Shown piece after piece: positions 43,531-53,894 of a stretch of 64,000 nt of DNA. Position numbers and translations under genes: made by a program. Below the pieces are notes generated by a model that was not told where the DNA came from, did no database searches, and saw only the letters and a list, made by a program, of their open reading frames with translations. Source of the DNA: Tillandsia leiboldiana (lineage: Eukaryota > Streptophyta > Magnoliopsida > Poales > Bromeliaceae); NCBI GenBank assembly GCA_029204045.2, contig CM055068.1, forward strand, positions 31,718,203-31,782,202, given 5' to 3'. The first letter of the stretch is position 1. Every line of letters begins with the position of its first letter.

Positions 43531-45959
43531 TGCAGGGAGCCACAGTGTTTTCGAAGATTGATCTTCAGTCAGGTTACCACCAGTTGAGGGTGAGGGCCGA
43601 GGACATCCCTAAGACGGCTTTTCGATCCCGGTATGGGCATTATGAGTTTACGGTTATGCCGTTTGGTTTGACTAATGCCCCAGCTGCTTTCATGGATTTG
43701 ATGAACCGGGTATTTCAGCCGTACTTAGACTTGTTTGTGGTTGTGTTCATTGATGACATCTTGATCTACTCCCGGAGCGATGTGGATCATGAGGAGCACT
43801 TGAGGATAGTGCTGCAGCTTCTACGTGAGAAGAAGCTGTATGCCAAGCTTAAGAAGTGCGAGTTTTGGCTTCGGGAGGTTGCATTCTTGGGCCACTTGGT
43901 ATCAGCCGCAGGAGTGGCAGTTGACCCGACGAAGATTGATACAGTTCGGGATTGGCCGAGACCGACGACGGTGACTGAGGTCCGGAGCTTTCTGGGCTTG
44001 GCAGGCTACTACCGTCGGTTTGTAGAGGGCTTTGCGAAGCTCTCTACTCCCCTGACCTGTTTGACTAGGAAGGGGATGAGGTTCATTTGGACTGAGCAGT
44101 GTCAGCGGAGTTTTGAGGAGCTGAAGAAGAGACTGATTTCAGCACCAGTTCTTACACTGCCAGTGATGGGTGATGGCTACGTGATTTACAGTGACGCCTC
44201 GCACAGCGGTTTGGGTTGTGTCTTGATGCAGCATGGGAGGGTAATTGCTTATGCTTCACGGCAACTAAAGGATTATGAGAAGAATTACCCTACTCATGAT
44301 TTAGAGCTGGCAGCTGTGGTGTTCGCATTGAAGTTGTGGCGGCATTACCTCTACGGTGAGCATTGTGAGATCTACACGGATCATAAGAGCTTAAAGTATC
44401 TGTTTACTCAAAAGGAGCTGAACCTGAGGCAACGCCGGTGGTTGGAGTTACTGAAGGATTACGATGTGAGTATCCTCTATCATCCCGGCAAGGCCAATGT
44501 GGTAGCAGATGCTTTGAGTCGGAGGTCAGTGCAGAGCTTGAGCATGTTGGTCACGCAGCAGGCCCCGTTGATTGAGCAGTTGAGGCGACTCCAGATTGAG
44601 GTTGTATCCCCTGGGGTCTCTGCTAGACTGATGTCTATGGTCTTGCAGCCCACTCTGTTGGACAGGATTAGGGAGACGCAGAGTGAGGACCCCCACTTGG
44701 AGAGGATTAGATCACAGATTCAGGCAGATCTTATAGGGGATTTTACAGTGGATAGCTCGGGAGTACTGCGGTACAGGGACCGAGTGTGTGTGCCTTCGGA
44801 TTCAGAGATCAGAGACCTGATTTTGGGTGAGGCTCATTATACACCTTATACCATTCATCCTGGTGGTACTAAGATGTATAAGGACCTCAAGGCACATTTT
44901 TGGTGGTCCGGAATGAAGCGGGACGTTGGAAGATTCGTGGCTCACTGTTTAACTTGCCAGCAAGTGAAAGCAGAGCACCGGGTTCCTGCTGGCAAGTTGC
45001 AAAGTCTTCCAATTCCCGAGTGGAAATGGGACCACATCACCATGGACTTTGTTACAGGGCTGCCGAGAGCGCAGAGTGGAGCCGACGCGATTTGGGTTAT
45101 TGTTGATAGACTCACCAAGTCAGCGCATTTCTTGCCTGTTCAGATGACTTGGTCACTGGAGCGTCTGGCACAGTTGTATTTGGACGAGATAGTGAGGCTA
45201 CACGGGATACCTGCGTCGATTGTTTCAGATCGGGATCCGAGGTTTGTGTCACGATTCTGGGGGAGTTTACAGTCAGCTTTGGGGACCCAGCTCAGATTCA
45301 GCACTGCATTCCACCCACAGACTGATGGCCAGTCTGAGCGCACTATACAGACCCTTGAGGATATGCTGAGAGCGTGCGTTATGGATTTTGGAGGGGGGTG
45401 GTACCGACACTTATCTTTGGTTGAGTTTGCGTACAACAACAGCTATCAGGCGAGCATCCAGATGGCTCCGTTTGAGGCGTTGTATGGACGCAAGTGTCGG
45501 TCACCCTTGTATTGGAGTGACGTGGGTGAGAGGAAGACTTTGGGACCTGATCTTCTTTTGGAGGCTGAGGAGAAGGTCAGAGTTGTTCGTCGACACCTTG
45601 AGGTAGCCCAGAGTCGTCAGAGGAGTTATGCAGATACTCGACGGCGAGACCTGGAGTTTCAGATTGGTGACCATGTATTCTTAAAGGTCTCGCCTTCGAA
45701 AGGGGTCCGGAGATTTGGAGTGCGTGGGAAGCTTAGTCCCCGTTTTGTTGGACCCTTTGAGGTACTTGAGAGGGTAGGCCCTGTGGCTTATAGAGTTGCT
45801 CTTCCTCCACGTTTGGCCGGTGTACACGATGTTTTTCATGTCTCAGCCCTGAGGAGATATGTCTTGATCCGTCGCATGTGGTTGACTTCACTCCCTTGGA
45901 GATCGGTGAGGACCTGGTTTACGAGGAGCGGCCGTTGCGGATTCTTGCTCGTGAGGTGA
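43530..45959 (+). pseudogene. pol: Pol of element E: RT, RNase H, integrase
   Basis: 809 open codons. RT: first Asp D11 ('SKIDLQSGY'), 'MPFGLTNAP' (43-51), catalytic FIDD (D75, D76). RNase H: 'YSDASHSGLG' with D222, 'THDLELAAVV', 'TDHKSL'. Integrase: HHCC finger ('HYTPYTIHPGG...HCLTCQQVK', about 437-480), then DDE residues D506 ('MDFVTG'), D567 ('SDRDPRF') and E603 ('QSERTIQ'), with spacing D-x35-E as usual. All catalytic residues are present, so the enzyme core is recent. The product is not complete: the frame lacks the RT start, and after a frame change near 45866 the last 30 codons are out of the native frame. Known role: reverse transcription and chromosomal insertion of element DNA. Confidence 0.9.
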
Positions 45960-46090
45960 GGGAATTGCGCAACCGGACCATTCCGTATGTGAAGATCTTA
46001 TGGAGCAATCACGATGAGCGAGAGGCTACTTGGGAGCTAGAGACAGAGATGAGATCTGCTTACCCTTTTCTGTTCGAGACTACTGGTTGA
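45866..46090 (+). pseudogene. pol: Integrase C-terminal chromodomain-like segment of element E
   Basis: In a different frame from the preceding pol, this encodes 'LEIGEDLVYEERPLRILARE' followed by 'WSNHDEREATWELE' and a stop at 46088-46090. The aromatic/acidic pattern resembles the chromodomain at integrase C-termini of plant chromoviruses, which in characterised families directs insertion to heterochromatin. Confidence 0.75.
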
Positions 46091-46114
46091 GGTACGCCTG
46101 TTCTACCTTACTTC

Positions 46115-46150
46115 GTTTCGAGGACGAAACTTCCTTTTAGTGGGGGAGGA
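46115..46150 (+). other. Pre-PPT hairpin and polypurine tract, element E
   Basis: GTTTCG (46115-46120), AGGA, CGAAAC (46125-46130), then AGTGGGGGAGGA (46139-46150) touching the LTR. The tract is identical to that of element A. Confidence 0.9.
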
Positions 46151-47102
46151 TGTAGTGGCCCAAATTCCCATGCAGCGTTCTTCCGATGAATCCACTGTTA
46201 GAGCACCTAGCGTTGGTGTATCTGGCCCATGGTGCGTCAATGGGATGCCACAGATGGACCCTGTGTGTTATTATTAGCTGTGTAGGCCTTCGGCTGAGTT
46301 TGCCGAAATTTCGGAAAAGAATTAGGCCCAACAGAGGTCGGAAATGGATTCAGCACGGAAAAACGCTTGAAAACGGCTATTTGCTTGTTTATTTCTGAGT
46401 CCGGATGCCCAAAAACGGACTCCCGGAAGTTTTCAGTGGAAAATGGTGCATGGGAGGGGCCGTAGACCGCCGGGATGCCACGTGGCGGCCTGTCATTGGC
46501 CGGTTCAGGATGCGCGGTCCACAGAGCTGCGCGGCGGGGTGCACAGACCCGGCGCATGGACACGTGGCACCGCCTGATTGGCGGGCGCAAGGCGCGCGGT
46601 CTACCGGGTGAGCGCGGCGGTGCATGGACCAATGCGGGGCCACGTGGCAGCCTCCGGTTGGTCGGTGCATGCGGCGCGGTCCACTGAATTCCTGTTGAAT
46701 GCGTGGACCGGGTGTAGGGGACACGTGTCGCCCTCTGGTTCGCGGGCGCACCGTGCGCGGCGCACGGAGTCGGGGTCGGTGCCTCGGGGCGCGTGCCCAC
46801 GTCGGGGCCATGCCGCGCGCCCGGCGCGGCCGCCGACCGGTCAGCGGGTCAACCGGGGTGGACACGTGTCGCCCGCTGATTGGCGGGCGCCAACCGCCTC
46901 ACTGTGCGGGGGCGGGCCACGTGGCAGCCAGCGGGTGGGCCGAACAGCTGTTTGCTGTTCGGCGGGCCACGTGGCGGCTCCTGGTGGATTCGGGCGTGAA
47001 CAGTGTTGGGCCCGGCCCAACACTGTAGCCGCCCGAATGTTCCGGGCGCCCGAAATTTTGGGCCCAAAGCCCATTGACTTGTTTTTCCGGGCTGTTTCGG
47101 GT

Positions 47103-47122
47103 GAGGCCTATAAAAAGGCCTC
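47103..47122 (+). promoter_or_regulatory. TATA box in palindromic setting, E LTR
   Basis: GAGGCCTATAAAAAGGCCTC: TATAAAAAG flanked by inverted GAGGCCT and AGGCCTC. The upstream CGGGCGCCCG palindrome (about 47043-47052) recurs in the solo LTR at 3386-3401. Confidence 0.6.
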
Positions 47123-48825
47123 AAGGGGCCTCGTTTTGAAGCTTTTCCCGAAAGCTTTTCGCTTGGAGCCCTTCACCAATTCTCTTCCTCTCCCTCTTGT
47201 GTATCTCTTGGCGGAAATTCAGAATTTTTGGAGGCCGCGACGACGGCGACTTCTGCATCGGGGTGCGGAGCGACGATCTACTGTTGGAGGCCCATTTCCG
47301 TCGCAGTTTAGTCCGGGAGGTCTACCGGGCTACCCCGACATTATTTTTGGACGATTTCTGCGGTGACGGTTTCGTAAGAGGTAAATCTACATTTTTCGTG
47401 TTGGACACTTTTTCTGGATCCGAGCTTTTCTTGGGGTTCTGGGTACATTTTTAACCCCCTTTGCGACTGTTAATTGATTTGGACAGCATCTACTTGTCGG
47501 ATTTTTATCTCCTCATCCGGACATCGGAATTCGACGTTTCAGGACTCTATCGACATCTACTCTTCGCGAGGATCGCCGTCATATTTTTATTGGAATTTTT
47601 GGAGGAAGTTTTTCAGGTGAAAATTTCGTGTTAGTGGGACTGTTCACCACAGATTTTGGGGAATGTGGAATTTGTGTGAATTAAAGTGTAATTTTGGTGT
47701 ATGTTTGTACCCAGGAGTTTGTGAGCACTTCTACCGTGATGTTGGCTTGGTGGGATTTGTGATTTGACAGTTGTGGGCTTTCTCAGCTGTGCGATTTTGG
47801 ACAGTTAGCACTTTCAGGTGGGTGACCTTGCTTCCAAGAACTCTGGACTGTGTACTAATTCTATGTGTGTAGGATCATGCATGTTAGAAATTGGAGTATT
47901 AGCATGTGTAAAACTGTATGTTGTATCTTGTATATCAGTTGTTGAATCTTTTGATTCCTGCACTATGTTAAGTAATGAAATCTTGGAATTTGACCTAGCA
48001 CCCCTGTCATATGTATCATGTTCAGCCAGTCTGTAGAAAAACTCCAACTTGGGCTAGGTTTTTATTGCTCTAGACATTCCACATCACGATACTTCATTTC
48101 ACTATGGACTTAGCTTTTCCTCGCCCGTGTTGTGGGCCGAGAGGTCGGTCGGTTGTGGGATGCTTTTGCACTCGTGTCTGGGGACCGAGTGGAGTTGATA
48201 GCAGTCTGTAGATTTGATTTCTTTGGGAGAGTGATAGTGATGGTAGATCTGGGTTCTTGGAAACTGTCAGAGTGACAGTGGGTTTCAGCTGCGTAGATTC
48301 CAGCTAGTGTGTGAGTCAGTGATTTGTTTGGTAGTCGATCTTATTGATCGAGGATTGGATCATAGCCTGCATGAGCCACATTTGAGCTTTACAGTGATAC
48401 TTATGGGTTACTTTGACTCGAGCGGGTCGCTCCCCTCGAGGGCCACTCCGGAGTAGGCGAGACCGGGTTGTGTACCGGTGTGAGTTTGAGATGTTCTTTA
48501 GCGACTTGTCGTCGCAGTGGTCCCTCTGGCTGTGCTTTCGTTGGCAGCCACGGACGCCCTACGTAAGTCCGCTCCTCCGGGACGTAACGGCAGTAGGTTG
48601 GCGCAGGTTTGACTGGACCCGTTGTGGCAGTCAGTTTTGATTGGGTGATCAGGGATGAGAGTTAGTTGTGGCATTATGTTCTTTCTGTTCCACTGTTGAG
48701 CATCTAGATAGAGGCATTGTAGCTGTAGAGTTACCTTTCCTAGCTCTCCTTATAGCACTGCATATGTTACTTTTGCCTCTGGTAGACTTAGTGGGCAGAC
48801 CGTCGGGCTTGTTGGCGGCACCCAC

Positions 48826-48853
48826 TGAGAACTACTGTGGGATGTAGTTCTCA
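48826..48853 (+). other. LTR hairpin H0 (E LTR)
   Basis: TGAGAACTAC (48826-48835), loop TGTGGGAT, GTAGTTCTCA (48844-48853), 10 bp perfect. Confidence 0.65.
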
Positions 48854-49210
48854 CACCCGTCGTGGTGTTTTCTCCCCAGGGACTTCTGCTCCAGTTCCTG
48901 CAGCTCCTGTTGCTGATCCAGCTCCTTCTGACCGAGGTAAGGGCGTCGCGAGATAGATCCCCTCCTGTCGTCTTCTGTGTGTGAGTAGATGTACCCCAGT
49001 TCCATTTTGGTGTGTGTATGTCGAGTGACTTTTGTAGTGAGGTTTTGAGTTGTACCTTCCTTTCCTGCTTTTATGAGAGACTCCTGTATTCTGGTGAGGA
49101 TGGTCTGTATATTTAAAAGTTGTAGTCTTATTTTATGTATTTCTTTCCAGCTTTTCTCTTTCAGCTCTGATATCTGCTAGTGTAGATGTTTCTTTGCAGG
49201 TTAGTCGCTA

Positions 49211-49275
49211 CGCCTATACGGGGCTTCCCGTACGGGCGGCGGATCTGTTGGCGAGCCGGGGCGCAGTATCGCCCC
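49211..49275 (+). other. LTR terminal hairpins H1 and H2 (E LTR)
   Basis: H1: CGCCTATACGGG (49211-49222) with CCCGTACGGGCG (49227-49238), one mismatch and one G-U. H2: GGGGCG (49258-49263), loop CAGTAT, CGCCCC (49270-49275). The T-A pair of H2 in A is G-C here. Confidence 0.7.
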
Positions 49276-49286
49276 GGGGCGTGACA

Positions 49287-50596
49287 GCACCAGCCGCCCA
49301 GTAGCCTAGCGAGAGCTCGGGATCAGCCTACATTCAGGTGGGTTTTCTTTGAGACTTAGCATAGAATTAGTATTGTTGGAAGGTTACTAATTGCATGTTA
49401 TCGGAACTAATGCCAACGGTCTCTAGTGTTCGCGATATTACCCTATATATATATTGGTTATTTTGCTCGTAGTTGCTACACGCGCACCCGCGGTCTGGCC
49501 ACCGCAAAGGGTGCTCTTTTCCGGGAAAGCGGTCTCCGACCCGTGTAAACCCACGAGGTGAGGTAGTGGGGAACCCCGTAGGTGTGGGGTTTGAGGCATC
49601 AAGAGGGGGGGGGGGGGGGGAAACGGTGCGACCCGACGGGGTCAGGTGCCCCAAGGTGTGAGCGGTGCGATCCATCGGGGTAGGTGCCCGACGGGGTCAA
49701 GTGTGCAGGTGTTTCAGGTGTGTAGGTGTTACAGGTGTTGCAGGTGTTCGCGTGTTACTTTTCCTATGAGCAGAGTGGATGCTCCGGATGGTCTTACAGT
49801 TGGGTTTGGCATTTCTTTCTTGCTTAATATTATATTTTGTGTCGCTAACTACCCACTCCGTGACAGGTTCTCCCAGGGGTGAGAGGTAGACGACGGTGAG
49901 GCCGAGGCAGGAGTAGTCGGGCCGTGGGGAGCCCTAGTCTGTATCCCCTTTACCTTTCCTTGCATTTCATTTGATACTGTAGGCTACTGTGTGGTTCTCG
50001 ATACCCTCGTGGGGTCGGTGTGGATGCCGGAACTTTACTTCTTGGATATGTGGATGTTTGAGTTCTTATCTTTGTTCGGCCGATTTTCAAAAAAAAAGGA
50101 AGAAAAAGAAAAGAAAAAGAATTGCGAAAACCGTTTTCAAAACTTGGATGTCGTGTGGGCACCGTTTTCAAAACCCTATAGATTTATGGATTTTAGAAAA
50201 CGGATTTCAAAACTTGAGTGTCGTGTGGGCACTGTTTTAAAAACTCCGTGGATTTATGGATTTCGAACTATTTTAGAAATCTGGGTGCCGGGTGGGCACC
50301 GCTTTTAAAATTGTGGATTTATCCTTTCAAACTAATCGGCCGTGAGATTGATTCAGTTCTGTGCTTGTATGTGTGTTAGAAACTGTTGTGATTGGATTGT
50401 TGACTGTAGTTGGATGTTGTACTAGCCGCGACGCCGTGCATATACAGGGGAGACTCTGTCCGTTTGCAGAGTGATCCTGTGTATGCGGCGGGTCTGGGCA
50501 TGCACCGGGGAAGAAGGTTTTTCAAAAAAAATTTACGCGCCAAATGTATACCATTTGTGAACTGTTTCCGCTAAAAGAAACCCCCGGGGCGTGACA
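49287..50596 (+). mobile_element. Family-B LTR, 3' fragment (copy B4)
   Basis: It matches the last ~1.3 kb of LTR B1: 'caggtgggt' segment, 'ttttccgg' block, poly-G run (49605-49620), repeated 'gtgtgggcaccgttttcaaaa' lines, CATATACA hairpin and terminal GGGGCGTGACA at 50596. Its left part was displaced by insertion of E. No PBS follows. Confidence 0.75.
50438..50486 (+). other. Conserved LTR hairpin (family B, copy B4)
   Basis: GCATATACAGG (50438-50448) pairs with CCTGTGTATGC (50476-50486), 11 pairs with one G-U. The AA/TT pairs of B1 and B2 are GG/CC here. Confidence 0.6.
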
Positions 50597-50961
50597 AAAA
50601 TATTCCAAACGAAGGTGGTGTCAGAATGACAAGGTTAGAAAAATAACATAATAAATTGGTAATTTGTAATCTTCTTTAAATGAACTTAATCATTGTATAT
50701 ACTGCAGAGAAAGTGAGTATGACTCTATTGAGAGTGTTGTACCTTGCTCGGTTAGTAGTGTGCCACCAACGACCACATGTGTGCCACCTACGACCACACA
50801 CACACAAGCCACGACCTCACGCGACACTGCACGACATCACGCGGACAATGCACGACCTCCCGTCTAGAACCAAGGATGTCTCATTTATAACTACAACCTT
50901 ATGATTGAGGGTAAGTATAAATCAAATTAAATTTTAAATTTTAAATTTTAAATTAATAGCA
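50597..50961. other. AT-rich stretch before the Mutator-like relic
   Basis: No gene is seen. 50750-50880 is rich in CACGACC-type words, and 50930-50955 repeats AAATTTT. An acceptor-like TTTGCAG at 50987-50993 may belong to the relic downstream. Confidence 0.4.
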
Positions 50962-51666
50962 ATGTTGGAATTTTATTTTTACCAAATTTGCAGATTATCT
51001 ACTTCCTATGAACATTGGAATCCAACTGCTATTAATGATTTTGATACTAATGTTGACGAAGGAGGTGATAATATCGATGAAGGAGATTGTAATGTTGACG
51101 GGGGTGGTGATAGTGATATTAATCATGATGATTCACCAATCAATGATGATCAGAATAGTAGTGAGGATGACGAACTGGATGTTTCATTTCCAGATATAGA
51201 TGATCATCATGATGGAGGATTAAATGATCTTGCAAATGCAATTTACAGTGAAATGGACAATCCACAAATAAGCAATAATTACGTAGACAATCCTGACGAG
51301 GAAAATGAATTTATTGATCATCCGGAACGTTTTTCTTCAGATAATAATTGGATAAATTAGTATGTTGTAGATCCTACAGATCTTGATATTCGACAAATCA
51401 ATAGTGGTCTCCCTAGCATCGACGGGAGTTGGGCTGGATTTGTCTTTTATAAGAAGGCATCTTTATTGGATGCTCTAGACCGGTGGCATATTGAGCATAA
51501 TGTACAAATGAAAGTATTGAAATCTACTAGAACGACTTACACTGTCAAATGCTTGGTAGAGGGATGTGCATGTAGATTACATGCTTCAGTACCTAAAGAT
51601 ACGACATACTTTAGGGTAAAAACATATGCTGGTCCACACGCATGTGGACCCTTATATGTCAATTGA
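50962..51666 (+). pseudogene. Mutator-like (MuDR) transposase N-terminal relic
   Basis: One frame, open but for a single TAG at 51358-51360, encodes a long acidic Asp/Asn-rich stretch (about 51030-51350). It then encodes a domain resembling the plant MuDR DNA-binding domain: 'GFVFYKKASLLDALDRWHIE' (51440-51500), 'YTVKCLVEGCACRLHAS' and 'FRVKTYAGPHAC', ending in a stop at 51664-51666. The order acidic region then MuDR domain is usual for autonomous Mutator-like elements. The catalytic MULE domain and SWIM finger are absent, so this is a truncated relic. Confidence 0.7.
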
Positions 51667-51812
51667 TTCTCCCAACATTAAAGGTTGTCCACACACATGA
51701 TGTTTGTGAATGTTGTTTTAGAATTCTGAATGTCAATTCTCATTGTTTGAAACTTGTTGTACAAATTTGGGTTTTTTTTAAAGTCAGATAAAATTTTGAA
51801 TGCTGTTCCAGC

Positions 51813-52255
51813 TAAAGGCGCTGATCGAGTCAGCGCCTTTAGTGTTCTACACTAAAAGCGCTGAGTCGCTTGGCGTCTTTAGTCTAAAACACTGAAGGCG
51901 CTGAGTCGCTCGGCGCCTTTAGTGTAAACTGTAAAGCACTAAAGGCGCCGAGCGACTCAGCGCCTTTAGTGCAACATTTCAAACGCATACGTGCTCTGAG
52001 GACTCGACCAATTTTCAAAAAATTTGGTGAAGTCCCCAGCCACACTGAAGGCGTCGAGCAACTCAGCGCCTTCACAGAAATTTTGTGAAGGCGATGAGTT
52101 GCTCGGCGCATTTAAGTTTAAAACACTGAGATTTTGTGAAGGCGTTGAGCGACTCAGCGCCTTTATTCCAACCGCGCCGAAGGCGCCGAGCAACTCAGCG
52201 CCTTCACAGAAATTTTGTGAAGGCGCTGAGTCGCTCAGCGCCTTCAAGCTGGACA
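51813..52255. repeat. Cluster of nested GGCGC...GCGCC inverted repeats
   Basis: Eight or more 25-35-bp units alternate in orientation. TAAAGGCGCTGA (51813-51824) and TCAGCGCCTTTA (51830-51841) are a perfect 12-bp hairpin. A 35-bp unit starting CACTGAAGGCGC (51890) faces its reverse complement (to 51971) over a 12-nt loop with one mismatch. Further inverted pairs lie at 52045-52115 and 52180-52245 around GAAATTTTG. It could be transposon ends or a fold-back element. No protein is encoded. Confidence 0.75.
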
Positions 52256-53657
52256 CCCGACCGTGGCGCCCGTGTGGCGGAAGTAGGGTTATTTTTACAA
52301 AAAAAAAAAATTGAAAAAATTATTTTGCAAAATTTAAAAATTAGGAGGGTTATTTCCAAAAAAATCCGATATACTACATGACAAAAGTTGGCAAAAGTTG
52401 AGAGCCAAAACTACACTAACAATAACAAAACTACTTGTCGAAAACCTACACATGATCAACGATCCATATCATACATCTGTTTGATTTACTCAAAAAACAT
52501 GTAGCATTTAATAAATAGAGAGCATGATTGATTGTTTAGAATAAATACTACATTCAGTGCTTCAATTATTTTTCAAAATAAGTTAAATTATCTTGTAAGT
52601 AAAATATATCATCCTATTAATTTTTGGACATCAAAACCTCTCATGAAGGAAAAATCAAGCTCCTATTTTCTAATCATACAACAAAATATTCATACCAAAT
52701 GAGTTTTCACTGGATATCTTGTTCCAAGATCCAAATAAGGCCTAAAAACTCAAAAAAGAAAAAAAAACAAAAAACAAAAAACAACAACAACATATATAGC
52801 CGTTTTGGAGGTTCAGACTTATATAAAGTATTTTTGCCTTGTTACAAAAGCAATAGCAAACAATTTATAAAACCAAGCAATCAAAAACCAAAAGAGGTCC
52901 AAAATACGGCTAATGTCTATTCCTTTTCCTAAATCATGTAGAATTATGTAGATTACCAATCTAATTGCCATTATGCAGGGGACAGAATTGACCACAATTC
53001 CCTGCTAAGAAAAGAAAGAAAAAGATACACGGTAGTAATTAATACAAATAAAAATGACCCATAAATTAAGCTCCCATGCGGTGGGTTACACTCCACCGGT
53101 ACGGTGGAGTATGGTGCAAACTGACGACATTATCCAACCCACCAAAAGGAGGCATGATCTCGAGTTCCTTGAACAGTTATCAATTACTTACAGACAGGCC
53201 CAAAGTGATAAAACGTAACAAAAGTAAAGAACAGAAGGGGGTGAAAAATAAGAACAAAATTAGGACTGCAAAGTGCATCAAACCACATCAAATTCAGGAT
53301 GATTTCATGCCACTAAACCCCACCTCAGCTTAATATATTTACTACTAGCACACAAATGCCGGTAATCCAAGAGAAATACAAGCACGAGTGAATCTCATTA
53401 CCTAAATCACAAGATGAAATGAAGACCACTCCATTTCGCACCATTATTATTGTTCTTTATGCTGGACTATTAAATGTTTTAACCAGATCCAAACAAAAAA
53501 AAATACATTAAAACTGAGCAAGAAGATGAATAAGTGAAAGGAGCTCAACGGAGAATAGCTTCATTACGTATATTTACATAGTGGGGAATTCCAGCTTTCG
53601 ATAAACAATGATACAGATTTTTTTCTTTTTTAAACCGAAGAAAAAAAAAAGAATCGT
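52256..53657. other. Intergenic AT-rich DNA
   Basis: Stops are frequent in all frames and no domain is recognisable. A perfect 9-bp hairpin ACTCCACCG/CGGTGGAGT lies at 53090-53110. Confidence 0.6.
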
Positions 53658-53663
53658 TTTATT
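53658..53663 (-). terminator. Candidate poly(A) signal of the SAC gene
   Basis: AATAAA on the minus strand, 232 bp past the stop codon. Other AT-rich variants are nearby, so the true site is uncertain. Confidence 0.35.
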
Positions 53664-53894
53664 ATGTACTCATACTATTTAGCCAGCTATGAGCAAAGAA
53701 ATAGGAGCAACAAAAATTAACAGGACTAGTACACAGACTCCAAAGGATAAGCGGAGTGTAGTGATATATCACAATAAGATAACCAGTGGAAGGCTCTCTC
53801 CCTTCATGTTAACTTGTACATGTTGTTGCGGCCCAACACATCCACAAGGTGGGGTCATATTGGGAATGTATGAATATATATGAAGGGATCAACA

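Larger units (their letters stand above)
41501..49286 (+). mobile_element. Element E: Tekay-type chromovirus, 5' end in gap
   Basis: Gag and zinc knuckles, protease, reverse transcriptase, RNase H, integrase and a chromodomain-like C-terminus lie in Ty3/gypsy order, followed by a polypurine tract and a 3136-bp 3' LTR. RT-before-integrase order and the C-terminal domain place it with plant chromoviruses, and the C-terminal motif 'ILAREVRELRNRTIPYVK' is of the Tekay/Del style. Several frameshifts break the polyprotein, most within 2 kb of the gap. It lies in a family-B LTR that continues at 49287. Confidence 0.85.
46151..49286 (+). repeat. Element E 3' LTR
   Basis: 3136 bp, TGTAGTGGCCCAAATTCCC to GGGGCGTGACA. 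A TATA box (47109-47117) puts the transcription start near 47140, giving U3 of about 1 kb. Hairpins: H0 48826-48853; H1 49211-49238; H2 49258-49275. The following bases GCACC would be the right target duplication, but the left copy is in the gap. Confidence 0.85.
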
